From Magnetococcales bacterium (GTDB taxonomy: Bacteria; Pseudomonadota; Magnetococcia; Magnetococcales; JADFYX01): a stretch of 9,402 bases of DNA. Under the pieces are notes generated by a model that saw only the letters and a list, made by a program, of their open reading frames with translations, searched no databases and had not been told where the DNA came from. This document shows, piece by piece, positions 7,170-9,402 of this stretch. Position 1 is the stretch's first letter. Each line of letters opens with the position of its first letter. The stretch covers positions 1 to 9,402 of the forward strand of contig JADFYX010000081.1 of assembly GCA_015232795.1 (NCBI GenBank), read 5' to 3'. The translations under genes and the position numbers were made by a program.

Positions 7170-7649
7170 TCAACCAACACAACCTCCTGCTGCCACCTGG
7201 ATCTCTTTTTCAAAACCGTATAATTTGCCACTGTTGGTTTTGGCAATAGCACGAACTTTAGAAGTTTTAGCCATTTTAATCCGGCATTCAAATTCAGCTT
7301 TGCCAGCTTCGGGGAGAAAATCATACTGACAAATAAAAGGTTGGGGATTGTTATCAACCAAAACAACAATAGACTCAATATAGTTACCCGGCTCCATTGG
7401 ATGGTCCACACTCACGGGCATACGTACCAATGCACCATTATCAGCTGAAGATGGAGTATCAATTTTCACCTTAGCATATGTGACAGATCCAGCACCTAAC
7501 TTCTCCGCAATTAAACCATCTACTCCTGCGGCTGCACTACGGGGTAGAGTAGTTAGTGATGATCCCGCAGCTATGGCAGCAACACCTGTTACTCCAACTT
7601 TTTGAAAAAAACCTCTGCGGCTCATGGCCAGCTTATTTCCAGTTTCCAT
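7170..7649 (-). CDS. soxY: Sulfur-carrier protein SoxY with Tat signal and variant C-terminal GGCVG
   Basis: This is a 159-aa protein. An N-terminal Tat signal has SRRGFFQK (10-17), a hydrophobic stretch ~18-30 and a likely cleavage region near SAAAG (38-42). The body contains VSVDHPMEPGNYI (79-91) and SIVVLVDNNPQPF (93-105), typical SoxY immunoglobulin-like fold segments. The C-terminus is AAGGCVG, with Cys157 in place of the swinging-arm cysteine that carries sulfur intermediates between Sox enzymes. Known SoxY proteins usually end GGCGG, so Val158 (codon GTT) is a departure. Two further cysteines (C107, C122) are present. The start is ATG 7649: GGAGG at 7657-7661 lies 7 nt upstream of it, whereas the in-frame GTG at 7655 would leave only 1 nt. 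soxZ follows after 75 nt. The tetrahaem cytochrome gene lies 172 nt upstream, and no convincing separate promoter was found between them. Confidence 0.92.
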   Translation of the reverse strand: METGNKLAMSRRGFFQKVGVTGVAAIAAGSSLTTLPRSAAAGVDGLIAEKLGAGSVTYAKVKIDTPSSADNGALVRMPVSVDHPMEPGNYIESIVVLVDNNPQPFICQYDFLPEAGKAEFECRIKMAKTSKVRAIAKTNSGKLYGFEKEIQVAAGGCVG

Positions 7650-7656
7650 CTTCACG

Positions 7657-7661
7657 CCTCC
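7657..7661 (-). promoter_or_regulatory. Ribosome binding site deciding the soxY start
   Basis: GGAGG on the minus strand is 7 nt from ATG 7649 and only 1 nt from the alternative GTG 7655. The spacing decides for the ATG, giving METGNKLAMSRRGFF as the N-terminus. Confidence 0.8.
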
Positions 7662-7821
7662 AAGTTCTACTTAAAATTACATAGACTTCAATCAATCGCA
7701 AAAAACAACTCTATTGTCACTCTTTAATCTGTCCACCTGTAGCCCGAAAAATCAAAAAGCTTTAGGAGGAACAAATTATTTTTGTAAAAATATACAATTT
7801 TTTTGCTCTAGAGCTTAGAAC

Positions 7822-8424
7822 TTACTCTTTTTTGTCGTCATCCTCTTTTTCTTCGGGTTCTTCAGGTTCTTCATGGGCAATACCAGTATGACAGTCAATA
7901 CAGGTTTTGCCACCCTCCTCCATTATACGCTTATGCTTTCTGGAAGCAGATTTACCCTGCTCAGCAATATTCATCGCTTCAAGTGAGTGACAAAAACGGC
8001 ACTCTTTGGAGTCGCGTTTACGCATATTTTCAATTACATGCTGGGCCATCTCATAACGGGCAGCCTTAAATTTCTCTTTGGTGTCATAAGTACCAATTGT
8101 ATGATGGTAAATATCTTTGCTTCCTATAGTCAGCTTGGCTAAAAATTTATCAATCCAGTCAGGAAAGGTCTTTCCATGGGGAACATGACAATCAGCACAA
8201 GTTGCCCTAACACCTGAGGGATTACTATAGTGTGGAGTTTTTTTATACTCTTCATACACGCCATCCATCTCATGGCATGATATACACAAATCCATGGAAT
8301 TAGTAGCAGCCATTCCAAAGTGAAAAACGACAAAGAAAACAAATCCTGCAAAAAAACCACCGCCCAACAAAACTCCTAAAGCCAGTTTGCTGGGGTTAGT
8401 TAACATATTCCAGATCTTTTTCAT
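7822..8424 (-). CDS. NapC/NirT-type membrane-anchored tetrahaem cytochrome c
   Basis: This is a 200-aa protein. One N-terminal membrane helix (~14-36, uncleaved anchor) is followed by a periplasmic domain with exactly four CXXCH haem c sites: CISCH (47-51), CADCH (76-80), CRFCH (142-146) and CIDCH (175-179). CISCHEM has a Met two residues after the first haem His, as in NapC/NrfH relatives where it ligates haem 1. The family passes electrons between the membrane quinone pool and periplasmic partners such as nitrate, nitrite or TMAO reductases. None of those is visible; the neighbours are soxYZ and fccB. A sulfur-linked quinone/cytochrome relay is therefore inferred. The protein ends in a very acidic tail (EEPEEPEEKEDDDKKE, 185-200), possibly for docking. 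An AAGGAG lies 16 nt upstream, which is too far to be a good site, and an in-frame TAG four codons upstream rules out a longer ATG start. A good promoter lies at 8625-8654. Confidence 0.88.
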   Translation of the reverse strand: MKKIWNMLTNPSKLALGVLLGGGFFAGFVFFVVFHFGMAATNSMDLCISCHEMDGVYEEYKKTPHYSNPSGVRATCADCHVPHGKTFPDWIDKFLAKLTIGSKDIYHHTIGTYDTKEKFKAARYEMAQHVIENMRKRDSKECRFCHSLEAMNIAEQGKSASRKHKRIMEEGGKTCIDCHTGIAHEEPEEPEEKEDDDKKE

Positions 8425-8473
8425 AGAGCTTATCTATCGACTCCTTACCTGATGTTTAGATTAATCCTAGATA

Positions 8474-8506
8474 CGATAATTTTCAGGATATAGTGAAAAT
8501 TAATCG
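8474..8506. repeat. Imperfect inverted repeat in the cytochrome leader
   Basis: CGATAATTTTCA (8474-8485) and TGAAAATTAATCG (8494-8506) are complementary except for a single bulged base, around an 8-nt loop. It sits about 50 nt before the cytochrome start. It could be a regulator-binding dyad or an RNA hairpin in the 5' leader. There is no U-tract after it on either strand, so it is not a standard terminator. Confidence 0.5.
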
Positions 8507-8624
8507 GCAATATTAGAATCCATGCTCTACCAGAAGCCAAAAAAAGATTTACGTTCGATAAAAAAACGCATACCTTTCAACATAGTAGGCAAACCAAGAG
8601 ACAATTTGTTGTGGACTAATTTTT

Positions 8625-8654
8625 TTTATAAGAAATTCTAAACTGCGGTATCAA
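8625..8654 (-). promoter_or_regulatory. Sigma70-type promoter for the cytochrome-soxYZ unit
   Basis: On the minus strand TTGATA (8649-8654) and TATAAA (8625-8630) are separated by 18 nt, each matching five of six consensus positions. Transcription would begin near 8618, leaving a leader of about 190 nt before the cytochrome ATG. The A+T-rich context makes chance matches more likely, but the position downstream of the fccB hairpin is right for a second transcription unit. Confidence 0.5.
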
Positions 8655-8717
8655 GGTTAAAACATCTAGCAACAAAAGACAACCCCCCCCATTTATTTTG
8701 AGCTGCCTATACTAAAG

Positions 8718-8748
8718 AGACGCAGGGGAAACCATCTCCCCTACGTCT
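8718..8748 (-). terminator. Hairpin after fccB, probable terminator
   Basis: AGACGCAGGGGA (8718-8729) and TCCCCTACGTCT (8737-8748) form a 12-position stem with a 7-nt loop. The one odd pair is a G-U wobble in minus-strand RNA but a C/A mismatch in plus-strand RNA, so the structure favours the minus strand. It begins 28 nt beyond the fccB stop. The following tract, CTTTAG, is a weak U-run, so termination may be partial or factor-assisted. Confidence 0.65.
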
Positions 8749-8776
8749 ATTCTTAGATAACAAAAACTCCGACAAC

Positions 8777-9402
8777 TTAGCCGAAAGTATCTGCCATAAT
8801 GCTTTGATACCAGCTCTCGTTGTAGAGAGCTTCTTGCTTACGTACAAAATCAGGTGCTTTTGCAGGTGAAAGACCACCAGCAACTTTCTGCACTGCCTCA
8901 GGTTTCGCAGCATCAAACTTATACACAGCCGCAACCGAAATACCGTAGTCTGGGCTAAGCATTGAGTAACAAGTGTTAACATAAGATGGTGTTGGAACCG
9001 CCTTATGGTTCAACTTGGCTACAATAGCAGATGCACAAACTTTAGCTTCTGAGTTTGCAGCATAGCCGGACTTAGGCAGACCTGCAGCAGCACTTGAATC
9101 GCCAATTACATACACATCTTTATGTAATTTGGACTCAAAGGTGTTCAGATGCACAGGACACCAGCCTTTATCATCAGTAAGACCAGCAGCCACAGCAATG
9201 TGGTTGGCTTGTTGAGCTGGAATTATGTTGATACATGAGCTTTTGAACTCCTCCATTTCGGTATAAACCGTCATGGAATTTGCGTCAACACGAGTAACTT
9301 TACCGCCTTCACCACCTGGAACCCACTCAATCATACTGTTGGCAGTGCCATAACCGTAAAGCTCTTTCCAGCCACCGGTAAACAAGCCAAACTTAGAGAA
9401 CT
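8777..9402 (-). CDS. fccB: Flavocytochrome c sulfide dehydrogenase flavoprotein subunit, C-terminal half
   Basis: The frame is open through the right edge of the window, so the start lies outside and a TTG at 9385 is only an internal Leu. About 207 residues are visible, roughly half of a normal ~430-aa FccB. The first residues, FSKFGLFTGGW, match the KFSKQGLF region of FccB. INIIPAQQAN, GWCPV (the Cys at visible residue ~81 is the expected distal member of the redox disulfide near FAD), VIGDSSAAAGLPKSGYAANSE (FAD-contacting) and NTCYSMLSPDYGISVAAVY (FCSD C-terminal domain) follow. The enzyme oxidises sulfide to sulfur or polysulfide in the periplasm and passes electrons to a c-type cytochrome, normally FccA. 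The N-terminal half, any Tat signal and the first redox Cys are beyond the edge. FccA is not between this gene and the cytochrome, so it must lie upstream or be replaced. SoxF is an alternative name for close relatives. Confidence 0.92.
   Translation of the reverse strand, partial: FSKFGLFTGGWKELYGYGTANSMIEWVPGGEGGKVTRVDANSMTVYTEMEEFKSSCINIIPAQQANHIAVAAGLTDDKGWCPVHLNTFESKLHKDVYVIGDSSAAAGLPKSGYAANSEAKVCASAIVAKLNHKAVPTPSYVNTCYSMLSPDYGISVAAVYKFDAAKPEAVQKVAGGLSPAKAPDFVRKQEALYNESWYQSIMADTFG

Larger units (their letters stand above)
8425..8776. other. ~350-nt gap between fccB and the tetrahaem cytochrome gene
   Basis: No gene of normal size was found here. Reading in the minus direction, it holds the fccB terminator-like hairpin (8718-8748), a run of eight G (C8 at 8683-8690 on the + strand), a sigma70-like promoter (8625-8654), a roughly 190-nt leader with an 18-codon ORF (8527-8583) and an imperfect dyad (8474-8506). 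The gap separates fccB from the cytochrome-soxYZ unit, so the two are probably transcribed independently. The region is A+T-rich with several homopolymer runs. Confidence 0.7.

Noticed and set aside
7097..7411. 104-codon minus-strand frame overlapping soxY
   Set aside because: It is out of frame with soxY, which has clear Tat and GGC motifs over the same bases, and its predicted protein shows no recognisable motif.
7772..7802. Plus-strand AGGAGGA followed by an A+T hairpin (TTGTA/TACAA) and a T-run
   Set aside because: It looks like a ribosome site and terminator, but there is no start codon or plus-strand gene to use them; likely chance in A+T-rich spacer.
7801..7816. GCTCTAGAGC palindrome after the cytochrome stop as a terminator
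   Set aside because: The stem is only three pairs once a loop is allowed, and an A-run rather than a U-run follows on the minus strand.
1..9402. CRISPR array, IS element, tRNA or phage signature
   Set aside because: No regular direct repeats, transposase motifs, cloverleaf-like sequence or phage genes were found on either strand by reading.

Overview
The window looks like bacterial chromosome, most likely from an A+T-leaning sulfur-oxidising proteobacterium. This rests on a SoxY/SoxZ pair, a flavocytochrome c sulfide dehydrogenase flavoprotein and a NapC/NirT-type tetrahaem cytochrome. A finer taxonomic placement cannot be made from the sequence alone. Coding density is high. No tRNA, rRNA, insertion sequence, CRISPR array or other mobile element was seen.

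Left half (1-5185, + strand): a compact operon of four overlapping or nearly touching genes. In order they are an HprK-related kinase whose 5' end lies outside the window, a TPR-sulfotransferase fusion, a PF14907-type nucleotidyltransferase-like protein, and an asparagine-synthetase-like amidotransferase resembling 'exosortase A system amidotransferase 1'. The junctions are a 4-nt ATGA overlap, a 5-nt gap and a 26-nt overlap, so the four products are probably made together. Such genes are known from exosortase/exopolysaccharide neighbourhoods. HprK-like kinases, PF14907-type proteins and Asn-synthetase-like enzymes also occur together in some peptide (lasso/RiPP-like) tailoring clusters. The substrate of this operon is not evident, and it is the best candidate for an undescribed system here.

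Middle (5186-6700): a 148-nt spacer precedes a membrane-anchored class III adenylate/guanylate cyclase with an extracytoplasmic sensor-like domain and all core catalytic residues. It converges on the sulfur genes. A strong hairpin between them has its U-tract on the minus strand, so it terminates the sulfur transcript.

Right half (6759-9402, minus strand): read in the direction of transcription, this holds fccB (5' end outside the window), a terminator-like hairpin, a roughly 350-nt regulatory gap with a good sigma70-type promoter, a NapC/NirT-type tetrahaem cytochrome, soxY, soxZ and a terminator. FccB would oxidise sulfide. SoxYZ would carry sulfur intermediates on the C-terminal SoxY cysteine. 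The membrane-anchored tetrahaem cytochrome is positioned to exchange electrons between periplasmic sulfur chemistry and the quinone pool. SoxXA, SoxB, SoxCD and FccA are not in the window.
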